The position numbers were made by a program, and so were the translations under genes. From NCBI RefSeq assembly GCF_018320785.1, contig NC_054877.1, positions 24,100,329-24,164,328 on the forward strand: a stretch of DNA of 64,000 nt, given 5' to 3'. Below are positions 46,760 to 59,379 of the stretch, piece by piece; within the stretch, counting starts at the first letter, position 1; the number at the start of each line of letters is the position of its first letter. The notes under the pieces are model-generated. The model did no database searches. It saw nothing but the letters and a program-made list of their open reading frames with translations, and was not told where the DNA came from. The stretch comes from Cheilinus undulatus (lineage: Eukaryota; Chordata; Actinopteri; Labriformes; Labridae).

Positions 46760-49700
46760 TCTGTGTCCACCAGCAGAAACATGATAGTCAGCTTTAATTG
46801 ACATTTTTAATGTTTGCTTTGCCAATAGAACACTCAATATGGTCATCTTTTGAAGAAATACAGTAGCCTTTAAATATTTTTTAAATGACGTTTTATATTA
46901 TGTTCTGGAGCCCTCTCACAACACTTTCTCCTGCCATCCTCTTTTTATCGTATATTGATCTGTTGACAACAATTTTCCGCAAGAAGCCTACATTTTAAAT
47001 CATCAAGATGATAATGGGAAGGTTTGACTCGTGTTTCCATAATGACAACATGTCCTGTCGCTGACGTGTGTTGGTTAGTAAGCTGAGGGACTGGGTGGGC
47101 ACAGACATTTGCTTTAACATTATTTTGCAGCATAATAATAACAGCAGCAAAACACTTAAATCTCTCTCTTATTTTTTTATGTAAGTGGTTTAAAGCATCA
47201 AAATGAAAGCTGCACACTTTTCCTTACACATGCAGTCAGTTACACAATATACGCCCATGTTAAACTCATCAACAACAACAGTTAGCTTCACATCAGCACC
47301 GTTAGCCTGTTAGCTCATTGGCCACTATCATAACTTTATAGCTTACAATAGCCAAATACCATCCTCCACTGACAAGAACGAAGCATCTAAACACATAACA
47401 AAAGTGCTCTCTTAACTGGACACTGCGTTAGAACTCTACATTTCGAATAAAAAATGAGTCTTACTGTCAGCTGCTAATATCAGTCCCCATGATGATAGAA
47501 CTGTAACCTCTCTGAAGAGAGACAGAGCCTTCGTTATGAGCTCCAAGCGGTCCATGCCATTCTGCACGATGTGATTCTGTGTTGACTACAACCCAACTTT
47601 ATCTGAGGATTGGTCATAGGTAGTTTATCTACAGGTAGTTTAGCTACAACTCTGCTCAGCATAGGCCTTCTCTCTCTGCTGCTGCATCAAGCGCTCAGCT
47701 ATACAATTCCCTTTGTTTCAGCCTCTTCATTACTCGCAGTGATGACATAAAATCCCTCCATACCGCTGATGATATTAAGCCTTTGGTTAACCAGGAAAAC
47801 CTCACTTAGATTAAAATTCTGCTTTACGAGAAAACTCTGATCAAACTTTCTCATTTTCCCTGCATAGTCCCCAGTAGTACTGAGCATGCACAGAGAGATA
47901 GATTTGCTTTGACGTCATCGTGCATACATAATTAGCCATGTGCTTGCCGTCTGAGGAGATAAACAACTCCAGCAACACAGGACAGTAGATGTAGTAAGAT
48001 TAGGCAACTTTTAGTTTATATTAACGCATTCTCGCAACATATCTTCTAGGTTACACAAAATATAATATGCAAGTATTCAGTATTTACTTACCTGGTCATT
48101 TGCATGTTTTCTGCCAGACATTTTGACCGGTTATATTTTTATCTGCCGGACTTCCACCCTTTTTACCGGCAAATGCCGGCTAATGGAGACTCAGGCTTAG
48201 CAGCCCCATGTAGTCAGAATGGTATGATCTTGGTGACATAACAACATTCGACTATGAGGTTCACAGTCGAATCAGACTCCTCTGAATCGAATCGTCAAAT
48301 TGCTGACTATTCCAGGTCACCCCTAGATTACACCATCATAACTGCAGTTTAAAGGTTTCGCTTCCCTTACAATTGTAAATAGAAATAAGTAACTGAATTA
48401 TCTCGAGCCTCTACTTACTCTGATTTCGTGATTGGTACAGCCTCAAGTTAAGTGATATGACTTGATGAAATTAATACAAGAAATACACATTGTTGTTTTG
48501 CAGGCACAGCCATTTATACAGCAAATAAAGGTTAAACAAGTTTAATTTACATTCTTTACTCACCGGTATCGAACAAGAGACATAAACTGACAAAGATGTT
48601 GCCTTTGCAAAACAAGCACTTGTATATATTTTGGTGTTCCTTGGGCACAGTGAGCATTTTCACCTTCTGTTTGCATGAGTGCTTTTTCCATTAAAGTACA
48701 ACAACACAATGAGGAAGCACAAATGAATATGTCTGCGAGTAAATCGATTCTGCCTCCTACATGTTCAGAATGTTTATTAATTCCCACCAAAAAATTGCCC
48801 AGAGCATGAAAACAGCAGACTCCTTTTAGTTCCTTACATTTTTGATTATTTTAGCCATAAACAATGCTGGAATTCATTTCACCTGTCATTAGCTTGATTG
48901 TGATTTGCATTGTGCCATAATAAACAGAGTTACTGTGATTAATACATTTTCATTATCAGAGTGTTGATGTTGTTTTTCTTCACCATGACTGGAATGTTTT
49001 ATTTTAAGGAGAAATGGTTGGTTTGTCCCTCAGTTTATGAGCGAGAGAGAGAAACATTGCTCTAGTTTATTTATGGGAAACATAAGGTCAAGACCTGTAT
49101 CAATAATAAATAAGTGGGAATAAGAGAATTTCTCAACTTCTTGAAAAGATTACCACTTAAAAAGTTTCAGATTGTTTGTGTGCTGTATGTTCGCTGTAAT
49201 ATGAGGTAGCTTGGAGTCTCCTCACTGGAATTAATCTTGAAGAGATTGGTATGTGCCTCTGGGCTGAACACTTGCTCCTTTTTTCTTCGTTAAACCCGCT
49301 TAGTTTGGTCTGGGTACGTAATGTGCTCTGTCATGATTTGTCCCTTAGCACAACCATGGCCAATATAATTATGCTTTAAAATCCTTTCATTTGTGGTCAG
49401 TGCTAAATCCAACCAGTGCTTCCCTTTGCTGCAGACACAGATTGCAGTATTATGTGCTTCTATTCTCATTCTTACAGCTGGTGTGTTGAATATTGTAAAG
49501 CATGTGGGAGGTGTACCACAAAGTGAGATTAGAGGGTAGGCCTGGTCTGTTAAGCCCAAAGTCAGAGCTTTTTGTGTCACGAAGCTGATTTTCTTATAAC
49601 CTGGCTAGATAAACATGGACACATTGGACTGGTTTATGTTCTGAGTTATGGCTTAAAAATGGCTTAGATGTTGGTCTTCTTTTAATAATTATTAACAGAG

Positions 49701-50585
49701 AATATTCTCTACTGACATAATACAGAGCATTGGGCTACTTTCACACCTTTCCTGTTTGGTTCGGTTGAAATGAATTTGAAAACAGCCAGATCAAGACCAC
49801 CTGTAATGAGAACACAAACTCAACCTCAGTCCAGCCAAACTGTAGTAAGCAGTGCTGAACTTGGAAGAAAATTTGGCCCTGGCATCTTTTGGTGCTACGT
49901 GGCCCTCTAACATGGTCTAAGATGACAACTATTTCTTCATGCCCTTTTATAGCACATACATAAATACCCCAAACTACTAGAAAGCTGAATAATGAATTAC
50001 ATAAAGACAAATAAAATAATGTGTATTGTCTCTTTCACTGTTGTCAGAAGTGAACATGTTGAATATGAAAAATAAAATAGATCAAATGATACCATCCCTA
50101 AAGTGCATCAACCCACATGGGAAAATGCCTGGTATGCCAAATTACCAGTCCAGCCCTGGCAGGAATCATATTTTATGGACTAAACCACCTAGAGTAGCCA
50201 GGCAAATATGTGTAAAAAACCATAAGCAGACTGGTGGGATCTCAGAAACAACTGTGGAAGTGTCTTTTTTTCCCCTTTCATTAGGCTGCTGTCTAAATGA
50301 CAAAGATTACAAAGGTAATGAACATCCACACTGAGCCTTTATCTGGGTATCACTCCATGGTGGGCTATGAATGGTTGAACTATGGATTCTTTTCTTTTAG
50401 AAATAACACAATCAGAGATTGATAAATAACCCCAGATTTTCTACTTGCTTGCTTAGTAAGTGCAGCTGGTTTTCATCTACTGTATGTCATTTTGTAACAT
50501 TATTAGATTGATTTTGATTGTTTTGATACAAAGCATAATTGAAATAAACACTACTCCTCACTCTATTTTTTTGATATAAGATCTA
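46760..50585. other. Presumed ASIC intron with unresolved repeats
   Basis: 48090-48320 carries teleost-repeat-like words (CCGGCAAATGCCGGC, ATTCGACTATGAGG, CAGTCGAATC) but no pair of ends was defined. Nothing else recognised. Confidence 0.35.
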
Positions 50586-50587
50586 TT

Positions 50588-50665
50588 CAGTCAGTCAATC
50601 AATCTTTATTTGTACAGCACCAATTTATAACCAGTTATCTCAAGACAGTTGACAATGAGGGAAGT
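50588..50665 (+). repeat. LINE 3'-end fragment
   Basis: CAATCTTTATTTGTACAGCACC followed by GTTATCTCAAGACAG is a common teleost LINE tail. Confidence 0.5.
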
Positions 50666-50743
50666 CAAGACTTTTTTCCTTGACATTTTATTCTGAATAC
50701 CCAACCATGAGCTCAAGCAACATTGCAGTGGCAAAGACACAGT

Positions 50744-51325
50744 GTTGACACTAGGGGTGGGTAAACATATCGATTAATCAATGCATCGCAATATTTCCTC
50801 CCCCAATTCAATATCGATTCAGCAAATCCTCTGAATCGATTCACCTCCTGGCCGGTGGAGGGTCGCTGTGCATGTGATTCGCATTGTATGGACGGAGGCC
50901 GCACCCGACCAAAAAACAACTAACCATAACCATGTTATGTGAGGTTTATCACAATTTCCAAGAGGACAGAAATATTATTTAAGTTTCTATGCACTTTACT
51001 TTTTCAGTGTTTATACAGAACTTGCATGTTTTTTACTTTTGTACTCCATATGCACAAATAAGTTATTATTGTGCAAATTTTTATTTTTAAATGTTTTATT
51101 GCTCAGAAATGTGAGGTGACTTACCAAATATGTTCACATGGGCATGAAAATAATTATTAAGAAATTGTCAACAGGTTATTTGTGTATTTCTACTTCTTAC
51201 TGAATCAACATTGAAGCATTTAAATCAATATCGAATCGAATCAATATCAAATCGAATCGCAACCTAAAGAATCGAAATCGAATTGAATCGTGAGGTTCTT
51301 AACAATACCCAGCCCTACTCGACAC
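50744..51325. mobile_element. hAT-type MITE rich in ATCGAATCGA words
   Basis: The element spans 50752-51317 with ends TAGGGGTGGGTAAA and (reverse complement) TAGGGCTGGGTATT. Flanking octamers gttgacac and ctcgacac match at 6 of 8 positions. The subterminal regions hold repeated ATCGATT/AATCGAATCG motifs on both sides. Confidence 0.7.
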
Positions 51326-51557
51326 AGGATTATTTATTTTCATATGTATTTAGGCTGAAGTACCAAAGTTGCATATACTGTATATACTTCTGATATGTAT
51401 TCATAAACAGCAAGAAATACCATCCACTTGGAGAGACTTTTCATTGCATATTAAACATTTTTATCTGCTTGTAAGTACCTCCAAGTAACCACAGACCAAA
51501 GTTGTTGTTGTTCTGTTACAGCGTGACAAACTGGCCCCTGATTCGGACCAGATCAGC

Positions 51558-52655
51558 CAGCCTTTCCCAAACTTCTGTACACTGGCCCAATTTGAGACCT
51601 GAAAATCCTCTGGGGCCCACCAACAGCCTTGTTTAACCATAACAAGAGACTGAAAGTATTTTCCTTTGCATTTTTATTTCATAAACAGAGAATTATAATG
51701 CAAGTGTTTTGGTTTTTTAAAGACATTAAAATTTACTTTAAAGTGTCTGTGGAGTCACGGAGTAGATTTAAAGGTGCAGTGTGTAGAAGTTGGCAGCGTT
51801 TCGGCGAACAGAAACAGTGTAAATGGGATATAATGTTTATATATTTATGTGAAGTATGTTAAAATAAGTGTACAATCATCCCCTTAAAACTTTCGTTGTC
51901 TTTTTACAAAATTAGAGAAAAGCTTTTTAAATTTACATTACTGTGGGTCGCGCTCACGGAGGCTGACATAACGAACCGCCATGTTGTCCATGGCAATGTT
52001 TTGGGGACAGAAAGAGCGAAACGCGATTTTTAAACACCTGCCCACCGGTCCTGAAATCTACCTGGAAGGCAGGCGGAGAAGAAGACTGACCTATAATCTA
52101 TAAAAATAATGGTTACAAAAATGAATGAATAAGCCCTCAACTCGTCACTGCTGTGAATGATGTCCGGCTCATGATCCTTTTTGGTCTTCACAGGCTCTCG
52201 TCACTTAGTGATGTGATGTTTTGGTAACAGATGGGCTCATTCTAAAATCTGAACGTTAGATGTCGCTAAAATTCTAATTTCTACACACTGAACCTTTAAT
52301 GAGGCACTGCCTTTAATTTTGTTTTGATCAGGCACCTGCAAGTCGCTCAAATTTTCTTTTCTAATCAACTCTGTAAATTTGCTTTGTGGCCCAGTTAACT
52401 CTTTTCTAGCAGAACTTGGTGATATAGAAGGATTTTTAACTGTGTGACCAATTAATCTGATACCAGTTAAACCATGACACTGGTTCTGTACTTTAGACAA
52501 AAAGGTTAAAGTTAAAGCTTCTGGCTGCGCTTTGTAACTCTAGAGACTTATTTTGTGTTCATTTAAAAATATGATTTAGTTTTCTTGAATATTTCTGTTG
52601 TTGGTAGATATGGTGCACTACCTCTGGGCCCTGACCCACACTTTAAGAAGCACTG
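51558..52655. mobile_element. hAT-like element with GGGGCCCACC ends, host of a TTAA MITE
   Basis: Left CAGCCTTTCCCAAACTTCTG ... CTGGGGCCCACC; right GGCCCTGACCCACACTTTAA GAAGCACTG. The ends are imperfect inverted repeats of a type widespread in teleosts. No clear duplication remains. Confidence 0.45.
51772..52295. mobile_element. TTAA-target MITE nested in 51558-52655
   Basis: Ends AGGTGCAGTGTGTAGAA and (reverse complement) AGGTTCAGTGTGTAGAA, bordered on both sides by TTAA (51768-51771 and 52296-52299). Confidence 0.8.
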
Positions 52656-52660
52656 CTTAA

Positions 52661-52950
52661 GGCGACTGTGGCTCAGTAGGTAGAGTCAGTTGTCTTGCAA
52701 TCAGAGGGTCAAGGGTACAATCCCAGCTTGTGCAGTTACATGTTGATGTGTTCTTGGGCAAGATACCTGACCCCAATTTGCTGTCACTGGTGTATGTGTA
52801 TGGATGCCTTTGAATGGGATAAGCTAGTACCGATGGCAAATTCTTTATAGCAACCTGTACCATCAGTGTGTGAATGGGTAGCCCTGTGGTGTAAAAGTAC
52901 TTTGAAATGTAAGAAAACTAGGAGAGTCCTATACAAGCTCAAGTCCATAC
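52661..52950 (+). repeat. tRNA-derived SINE, second family
   Basis: A box TGGCTCAGTAGG near 52669 and B-box-like GGGTACAATCCC near 52713 are followed by a conserved-looking body (TTCTTGGGCAAGATACCTGA) and the tail CCTATACAAGCTCAAG. Confidence 0.72.
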
Positions 52951-52959
52951 CTGTACTTT

Positions 52960-55560
52960 AACCTATATTTGCCTAAATTTAAATTCAACTAAATTAGTTC
53001 CATACCATTTTTTGACTTTGATTCTGCCAAAGATGGAAAAATAATTCTGTGATTTTATGGTACAAAGGCTGTCAGACTTATTTACTGTTCCTGATTCCTT
53101 TCCTGAATTTTCTCTTTGAAAATTCCACAGGACACATTAGAATAACAGTGTGCCGGTTGGCAAAATCATCAAATTAATCAATATATGAAGTAAGACAATA
53201 GTACTCTGCAGTCTCTCTCTTTCAGTGATGTTGTCATGTTTTTTTACTCACAAAAGTTTACGTAACTTTAATCTCACAGATTCAGACAGCAGGTGATCAT
53301 TCCTCTTTCTACAGAAGTTGCATCTAATCATGTGCTAAATGCTCAGCTATATGTGAGTGCACACACAGCTTTAAACAGAAAGCCTGAATTAACATGAAAA
53401 GATCATATCCGGCTTTGTGATACCGAGTATCTCTAACTTGAGTTTAAAGCTTTGGAAGCCTGGTTATGTTGTGCTTGCTTCATGGTTCAGCCCCCATGGG
53501 TGCTCCCTTTCACAGAGTCGTTGGAAATAAACTGAGGAAAACATAGTAGGTCAGTGGCCCTCAAACACTTTAGTACTTGCCACAATCCAATCTTCAAGTG
53601 CTGTAGCCAGAAACAGAGATACAATCCCCCACAGGCTTGGTAAGCGTTTGTGTCTATACAGTTTTATAGTGTGCAGTTACAGAACACGCTCCTGTTACAG
53701 ATACAAAGCTGTTAGATGATGTGATAGCCCGCAGTCAATGACCAGACAGAAGGTCACACCTCTGCTATGAGAGCAACATACCACTCCAGCTTCCCTTGGC
53801 CTTCTCCCTCTGTCGTCATCTGAGCTGACATTTTAATTTTTTTTTAACCCTGATACTGGGAGATGAATGCTTAACTGTGTTCAGTTGTTTTTGCCTTTTT
53901 CATCTCGGGGAAGTGATGTGCTTTCTTCCCAGTTACACAGCTACCACAGAGTTGTGTATGAGTGTGATATTTGACATTTCATGATTGGATTTTACCTGCT
54001 GTTTGACCCTTTGTATTCTTTACACTGAGATAGCGCAATCTTATTATTTAGCCAACTATCTGCCTAGTTTCTTCTTATTAAATTGAATCATTGTAATGAT
54101 TTTGTTTTGTATGTATAAATAACTAATTAAAACAAACATTAAACAAATCTAATCATAATTGTTGAAAGCTTGGATTATTTGTTCCTCAGCTCTCCTCTTG
54201 ACAGTTTAGTAGCAAAGTTTTCTCTGCTTTTTTCACTCTCATTCATGTTTGGTTAAAATACAACGAGAGGCTTTTTTAATTCCTTTCTTTGTGACATTTT
54301 TTAAACTTTTTTTCATTTTTTGCCTGAATATTCCACTAATTTTGGGACACAAAAGTAGCTTAAGAATTTTTATATGTTCACACTTTGAATGCTTGGCATT
54401 ATCCGAAACAGCTAAAAAAAAAAAAAAAAAAAAAAAAGCCATTTTGGTAGCGCTTCTCTAAGCAGAAATCACTACCTGCCCCCAAGGGGTGTTCTCTGCT
54501 GCTACATGATGTCATCTAGGCCTGGCCTAAAGATCATATCATGGTATTTTTCTTGCCTTTGACGGCAACACTATTATATCATGGTATGCTTGCAAATCCA
54601 AATTCAGGTGTCACAAACCCTCTTCTCACCTTAAAAAAAGCCTTGAAGACATGCTCTGACAGAAGAATCTGACAGAAGTAACGTGTTTATCATTGATTTA
54701 GCTTAGCTTTGGCTGCCGTACTGGCAATTTTTTGCAGCTGCATTTTACATCTGCTTCTCTAACCTCTTTTAATCTTACAGTCTACAGCCTGGCTATAAAA
54801 ATCTGCCTCTATCAGCTGTAAATATTGACCGTACTAACAAGTAAGTTTGTTAACTTACTTCTACTGAAGTGTTTTTCTTTCTTCATCATCATTCCTTAAA
54901 CTAAACAATGTGTTTGAGGACAGAAATGTGTTACTTTGCTCATTCTAAAACTTTTAATTGTATGTTTTAAGGGCTGAAGTTTCAGGTCTGAACTGCATTA
55001 AATATCAGGATTGATATCGACTGAAATTAATTTGTAAATACTGGCATATGATGTCTGCAAAAATCCAATATGGTGCATCCCTAATGATGTAAATGTATCC
55101 CTTCTACTCTCTCTTCCTCAATATAAAGCACATTAACCTTACTTGCAATTTAATGTGTTTTAAAAGTGAAATTGCTATTCTAATTTTAATCTAGTTGATA
55201 AGTCTACCAACCCAGCCCTAAAAAGAGATCTAAAAACCAAAAGATAACAATTTTAATTGTACATTATCGAACAAGCTCAGCAGGGTTTTTATAAAATACA
55301 CTATCTCATGATTCAGTAACCCTTCCTGACTGGTTTAAAAAAAATCACTCTTCACTGTAACTTCAGGATTTCAAAGGACATAGCCAAAGGGGAAATCATT
55401 GCACTGACAAGGGAGTATGGTGGCTGCCCTTTGAAAACTCATTGAATCATGATTATTCTTGTCTCTTCATACTGGATCCAGCTGAGCTCTTATTACACAC
55501 CAGTTAAACAAGGGATTTTCCAGACCACCAAACAGATCTTCATATCGGACATATATGACC
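52960..55560. other. Presumed ASIC intron; A24 run and GATAT-repeat relic
   Basis: A homopolymer of 24 A lies at 54414-54437. 54780-55085 contains GTAAATATTGACC, GATATCGACTG and ends GGTGCATCCC, another copy of the dispersed repeat. No exon recognised. Confidence 0.4.
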
Positions 55561-55574
55561 ATGTCATATATGGT

Positions 55575-56120
55575 TGTCAGGACGAGGGGAGTTAGGACAC
55601 AATTGTGGATAAGGCAGGGGGTTCTTTAAGTTATCCTAAAAGGATAACCACTGAGATCGCAAGCGATCAATAGGAAGAGGGAAAAGAAAACAAAAGCTAT
55701 ATCTATGCTGGTAAGAAATAACCTAAAATCTCACATTCAAAATGCAAACAAGAAACTAACCACTGCTGCCAAGCAGCTGACAACAAACTGAAACAACTTG
55801 GGAGACTGAGTAAGCTCAAATGACATGCAGAGGCAACTAGATCAGCTTAAACAAGGAAACCAAAAATGGCTGAGTAAAAACCCTCAGCCCTGATACTCAA
55901 TGATCTTTCAGTGACCACAAACAAGAAACCCAGGGAGATGCTCTCAGAATCTCTGAAGGTGAGATAATGAGTCAGCAAAGAGAGCTGGCGCTCAAGAGTA
56001 TATATAAGCTTCCCACACCTGGCCAGCATCAAGGCTAATCATCCACACACCTGACTCTGCAGGTGAATTGAATGATTGCCTCACCTGCCTCAATGAGCAG
56101 CATGAGTGAGTGTCCTCACA
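55575..56120 (+). mobile_element. Candidate solo LTR
   Basis: A 546-bp segment begins TGTCAGGACG and ends GTCCTCACA (TG...CA), flanked by TATGGT on both sides (55569-55574 and 56121-56126). A TATA-box-like GTATATATAAG lies near 55997, as in an LTR U3. It also contains the palindrome GTTATCCTAAAAGGATAAC. No internal retroelement genes are adjacent. Orientation is guessed from the TATA box. Confidence 0.45.
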
Positions 56121-56129
56121 TATGGTACT

Positions 56130-57700
56130 ATTTTAAGTCTGAAATTGGCATTATTCATAGAATGAAACAAAACTGCTTATGAAAAACAGTTACCTATGTT
56201 GGCTCAAATTTAAATAAGGATTTTTTTCTGTATTTCCCAGAATGAAAAATGATGAAAAAGGAATCTGTGACACCTGGTTTTCATCAGATCTATATCTACA
56301 CTCAAACAAAAATATCCTGTTGTTAAATGCTCAGTATTTTTATCATTAGCTATGTAAGTAGATCAGAGCTTATATATGGGTTCATTATCTGTCTGTTTTC
56401 TCATTTCAGTGTGTGAACTGAAATAAAATCTACCCCCTTGCTACCTTGGGCCAGTCTGTTGCCATGGCACTCGTCTGTGAGACATGCTCTTATGTCATTA
56501 TCAGGAATTGCATTACTCTACGTTTGGCACAATTACTCGACTCATCTAACCAGCTCTAAGTTGCAATGGAACTTCTCCTGCTAACAACATAGGACCACAG
56601 AGTGAACATTGGCCTTTAATCCTGTATTTTATGTTCCTTTTGTGTTTGGTCTTAAGTTACCTTTTTGTTAAGAACACAGTGGATCACTTTTGTTTGACCG
56701 AGTTGAGAGCAGAATGACATCCCATTACCTTGCTGATCAATATATCTGATCAGGGACCATAAAGACATACTGAAGGAGACACTCTTTGCTGGACAGAAAA
56801 AGTCTTAAATTAAAGGAGAGATATGGGCTTTAAAGGTCATCTTAAATTCCACTATCTGCTGAAAAATGCTGTGAGTCATGGCCCAGTAAATTACTCATTC
56901 TTTAAATATCACTATTACTAATGTATGAACTCATTCACTAGATACGCCTTTATTTTATTCACTCATTTAACTTAGTGTTGAATGCACTTTTAAAAAAAGA
57001 AACTAAAGCATGACAGATAAAACCTTAAAGGATATTTTTAGAATTTATTGCATGAACACTAATACTACATTTATACTAAGGCTTCCAGCATTACTGCTTA
57101 ATCTTTAATGTCAGTTAAGGTCCGTAATTAGTGCATTAATTATTCTAAAAACTGCACTCAAAGGATGCATTGTTGTTCCTTTTAGTGCACTTTGATTGAG
57201 CCTCTGCATTTTCTCCCTGCAGCCATAGTATTGCAAAGTAAGTCCACCACTGTTCCTTAAAGTGTTATTTCACTTTTAAAAATAACCTTCACAGACAATT
57301 CACTTGACAAGGCAAAAATCATCTGCACCATTTGTTATCTATATTTACCTGACTATTCCTTTATTTCCTTTTCAATCTATAACAAGTTATTTTTTTGTGT
57401 GGTTAAGTTCATGTTAATCTTTTGTCTACCCAGAGTTCTTTGTTTGCTTTAAATATCAAAGCAAGTCTGTATCCAAACAGGAAGTCAGTTAACCTTAGTG
57501 TAAGACAGCCATTGCACTTTGTACTGGCATATAAGTCATCCTGTTATGTAAGCTGCCACCATTTTTTTTTTAATGAAAAACTGGTATTTAAAATGAGGCC
57601 TATACACCAGATTTTATGGTAACTGCTGAACTCTTGGAAATACAAATGCTGTTTCATTAGGTGGAGATCATTGGGCATAAGTGAGTGACTTTGTACTTCA
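56130..57700. other. Presumed ASIC intron
   Basis: AT-rich sequence without recognised features. Confidence 0.4.
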
Positions 57701-57706
57701 CTCATA

Positions 57707-57826
57707 TTTATAGCAGTGCTTCACACTGTACGTCACATAATGAGCCTTTTGTAGTGATCTAAATGTCAAGATCATAATATACATCAACTTAGGAACTAGT
57801 AAAAATTGCTTCACTTTTGCAACATG
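57707..57826 (+). repeat. Direct repeat left of the Tc1-like element
   Basis: ATTTATAGCAGTGCTTCACA..AAAAATTGCTTCACTTTTGCA resembles 58915-59090 to the right in the same orientation. Confidence 0.65.
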
Positions 57827-57828
57827 TA

Positions 57829-58912
57829 CACCATATTGCCAAAAGTATTCACTCACCCATCCAAATAATTGAAACAGGTGTTCTAATCACTTCCATGGCC
57901 ACAGGTGTATAAAATCAAGCACCTAGGCATGCAGACTGTTTCTACAAACATTTGTGAAAGAATGGGTCGCTCTCAGGAGCTCAGTGAATTCCAGTGTGGT
58001 ACTGTGATAAGATGCCACCTGTGCAACAAGTCCAGTCGGGAAATTTCCTCGCTCCTAAATATTCTACAGTCAGCTGTCAGTGGTATTATAACAAAGTGGA
58101 AGCGATTGGGAATGACAGCTACTCAGCCACAAAGTGGTAGGCCCCGTAAAATGAAGGAGTAGGGTCAGCAGATGCTGAGGCACATAGTGTGCAGAGGTCG
58201 CCAACTCTCTGTAGACGCAATCGCTACAGACCTCCAAACTTCATGTGGCCTTCAGTGGTGATGCAGTGGTGTAAAGCACACAGCCACTGGACTCTAGAGC
58301 AGTGGAGACACGTTCTCTGGAGTGACAAATCATGCTTCTCCATCTGGCAATCTGATGTCTGACTGCATTGTACCAAGTGTAAAGTTTGGTGGAGGGGAGA
58401 TGATGGTGTGGGGTTGTTTTTCAGGACCTGGACTTTGGCCCTTAGATACAGTGAAAGGAACTCTGAATGCTTCAGCATACAATTCCATGCTCCCAACTTT
58501 GTGGGAACAGTTTTGGGATGGCCCCTTCCTGTTCCAACATGACTATGCACCGGTGCACAAAGCAAGGTCCATAAAGACATGGATGAGAGAGTTTGGTGTG
58601 GATGAATTTCACTGGCCTGCACAGAGTCCTGACCTAGAACACCTTTGGGATGAATTAGAGTGGAGACTGAGAGCCGGACCTACTCGTCAACGTCAGTGTG
58701 TGACCTCACAAATGCGCTTCTGGAAGAATGGTCAAAAATTCCCTTAAGCACACTCCTAAACCTCGTGGAAAGCCTTCCCAGAAGAGTTGAAGCTGTTATA
58801 GCTGCAAAGGGTAGATTGACGTCATATTAACCCCTATGGATTAAGAATGGGATGTCAATTAAGTTCATATGCGAGTTAAGGCAGGTGAGCAAATACTTTT
58901 GGAAATACTGTG
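57829..58912 (+). mobile_element. Tc1-like transposon, decayed
   Basis: Terminal repeats CACCATATTGCCAAAAGTAT and (reverse complement) CACAGTATTTCCAAAAGTAT, each bordered by TA. The transposase begins MGRSQELSEFQCGTVIRC with a helix-turn-helix (IITKWKRLG, QSGRPRK). After a stop and an internal deletion the catalytic part follows: [32 protein letters not shown] and [17 protein letters not shown]. The usual SPDLNPIEHLW has lost three residues. The copy is about 1.08 kb and cannot encode a working enzyme. Confidence 0.92.
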
Positions 58913-58914
58913 TA

Positions 58915-59090
58915 TTTATAACAGTGCTACATACTGTACGCCACATACTGAGCCCTTTGATGCCATTTCCTAAGTCAGTGCAGCACTCATTTAAACTTAA
59001 ATGTCAAAGTCATAACATACATTGACTTCATTTAATTCCTATATCAAGAAACTAGCAAAAATTGCTTCACTTTTTCAATGTGTATGTGGA
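58915..59090 (+). repeat. Direct repeat right of the Tc1-like element
   Basis: ATTTATAACAGTGCTACATAC, ACATACTGAGCCCTTTG and AGCAAAAATTGCTTCACTTT match the left copy; a roughly 50-bp segment is extra here. Confidence 0.65.
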
Positions 59091-59163
59091 CTTAAAAAAA
59101 TGCATATAATATGCAAGATAATTAAATTATAAAATTTGATTTATCCTGATTGACTACTAAAAT

Positions 59164-59377
59164 GTAGTTTGCTGGGGGGCGGGTGGCCTGGTGGTTGGGG
59201 GCGCTCCCCATGTGCGCGGGCGGCTCGAGTTCAGGTCTGGCCTGGGGCCCTTTGCCGCGTGTCTCTCTCCCGCTCTTGACCCTGTTTCCGACTCTGTCCA
59301 CTGTCCTCCTCTGTCTAGTGGGGGCACGGAAATGCCCCAAAGAAGATCTTTAAAAAGAAAAAAAAAGTAGTTTGCTG
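59164..59377 (+). repeat. tRNA-derived SINE with perfect 11-bp TSD
   Basis: The body at 59175-59366 has an A-box-like GGTGGCCTGGTGG, a B box GGCTCGAGTTCAGG, a pyrimidine-rich middle, and the tail ATCTTTAAAAAG + A-run. GTAGTTTGCTG flanks both sides. High GC against its surroundings and an intact duplication suggest a fairly recent insertion. Confidence 0.88.
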
Positions 59378-59379
59378 AG

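Noticed and set aside
54414-54437. A24 run as the tail of a processed pseudogene
   Set aside because: Upstream sequence matches no gene I recognise and no target duplication was found.
58224-58622. 132-codon minus-strand frame
   Set aside because: Opposite strand of the Tc1-like transposase.
59122-59340. 72-codon minus-strand frame
   Set aside because: Antisense of a GC-rich tRNA-derived SINE.
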